Part shown: piece after piece, positions 6,450 to 7,107 of the stretch
Layout of the letters: each line of letters opens with the position of its first letter
How positions within the stretch are numbered: the stretch's first letter is position 1
Assembly: GCA_955652845.1 (NCBI GenBank)
Contig: CATPBY010000067.1
Location: 1-7,107, forward strand
Reading direction: 5' to 3'
DNA: 7,107 bases
Origin: an uncultured Terriglobales bacterium
GTDB taxonomy: Bacteria; Acidobacteriota; Terriglobia; Terriglobales; Acidobacteriaceae
Translations under genes and position numbers: made by a program
The notes under the pieces: model-generated
Seen by the model: the letters and a program-made list of their open reading frames with translations, nothing else
The model's database searches: none
Told to the model about the DNA's origin: nothing

Positions 6450-6464
6450 GATTTTGCAATCTGC
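6446..6464 (-). promoter_or_regulatory. Inverted repeat or stem-loop overlapping the candidate -35
   Basis: On the minus strand GCAGATT pairs with AATCTTGC (one bulged T) around GCAA, a GNRA-type tetraloop. The same stretch also reads TGCAA-AATC-TTGCA. It starts 16 nt after the stop of the membrane protein gene and overlaps the possible -35 box. It could be an operator or the end structure of the upstream transcript. No U-run follows, which argues against a standard terminator. Confidence 0.28.
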
Positions 6465-6479
6465 TTTCCCGTGTTCTAA

Positions 6480-7107
6480 TTACCGAAGTTTCTCAGTTTG
6501 AGAGGAGCCACCGTTAGAGGGTTCCAGAGTAAGTATAACTGCTTGCAAATCAGCGTAGATTTGCCTCCACTCCGGGTTTGATCGCAGCGCCGTAACCAAA
6601 GGGGCGTCCGGTGGCAGAAGTACGGTCCGAATCCCCCAGCGCTGCAAGGGCTGGCGCCACTGCCCCTTTACATAAAAGCTGGACGCGAAATCGTCCAGGA
6701 AAGCGTCACCATAAACGTCAGCGCGACCGTCAATGTAAACGCGATAGTTCGGATACAGCCTCCATACGAAATACCCACCCCAATTGTAGGCATTGAGGGT
6801 TGGGGGTGGAACGGGGTTGTTCAACACAAAAGAGCAAGCTGCTTCTGGAAAATGCTGCGCCTCAATAGCCGCTTGTTGACGCACCGCAGTTCGCACGTGC
6901 GACACGGTAAACATACCGAAGAGTGCCAGCACGAGGACATTCGCCAGCACTGTTGCCAGCATCGGGACGGGCGGATTCCATCTAAACCAATTGGCCCGAC
7001 CTTCACCCCAGTGGCTGGCAAGTCGATAGAGCAGCGGGACTGCCACGAGTACAAAAATGGGTATGTGTCGCGCGGAGCGCAAGGCTGCCACCAATGTTGC
7101 CGAAAGC
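6480..7107 (-). CDS. Polytopic membrane protein, C-terminal part (glycosyltransferase-like), 5' end missing
   Basis: The frame is open from the window edge (first full codon at 7106) to TAA at 6480-6482, giving 208 residues of a longer protein. A TTG at 7094 could be read as a start, but the frame continues upstream through LSAT, and ALRSARHIPIFVLVAVPLL reads like an inner part of a membrane protein. Visible membrane helices are at about 15-30 and 48-68. After them comes a soluble domain with YNWGGYFVWRLYP (107-119), IDGRADVYGD (125-134) and VLLPPDAPL (162-170). I recall this helix-plus-domain layout from membrane proteins of acidobacteria and related phyla, often labelled hypothetical or glycosyltransferase-39-like. 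The catalytic N-terminal part is outside the window, so no enzyme activity can be claimed. It has no evident link to the pilus and probably belongs to the preceding transcription unit. Confidence 0.8.
   Translation of the reverse strand, partial: LSATLVAALRSARHIPIFVLVAVPLLYRLASHWGEGRANWFRWNPPVPMLATVLANVLVLALFGMFTVSHVRTAVRQQAAIEAQHFPEAACSFVLNNPVPPPTLNAYNWGGYFVWRLYPNYRVYIDGRADVYGDAFLDDFASSFYVKGQWRQPLQRWGIRTVLLPPDAPLVTALRSNPEWRQIYADLQAVILTLEPSNGGSSQTEKLR

Overview
All genes in this window lie on the minus strand, so transcription runs from high to low coordinates. Most of it is one Tad (tight adherence, Flp type IVc) pilus locus. In transcription order it reads: the 3' end of an unrelated membrane protein (window edge to 6480), flp pilin 2 (6328-6158), a 336-nt gap, flp pilin 1 (5821-5657), cpaB (5563-4682), cpaC (4606-3176), cpaE/tadZ (3168-1954), cpaF/tadA (1931-636) and tadB (615 to the window edge, truncated). 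The gaps are 93, 75, 7, 22 and 20 nt from flp1 onward, which suggests one operon for the assembly genes. The two pilin genes sit slightly apart at its head.

The proteins form one machine. CpaC is the outer-membrane secretin and CpaB its periplasmic partner. CpaE is the MinD-like positioning ATPase, with a receiver-like N-terminus. CpaF is the hexameric motor and TadB the inner-membrane platform. The two Flp prepilins are the substrates. The secretin means an outer membrane, so the host is Gram-negative in envelope. The gene order (pilins, cpaB-C-E-F, tadB, no cpaD), the GC-rich coding sequence and the YNWGGYF...IDGRADVYGD membrane protein together suggest an Acidobacteriota-like soil bacterium. 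That is an inference from remembered families, not a search result.

The core is a well-known system, and I see no undescribed system, mobile element, CRISPR array or RNA gene. The points worth a second look are small. The pilins are near-identical in the mature part but strongly diverged at synonymous sites. A hairpin buries the Shine-Dalgarno sequence of cpaC. CpaE has lost the usual P-loop lysine. An open 54-codon frame sits in the pilin-pilin gap, in frame with the upstream pilin stop. An inverted repeat overlaps a possible promoter ahead of flp2.
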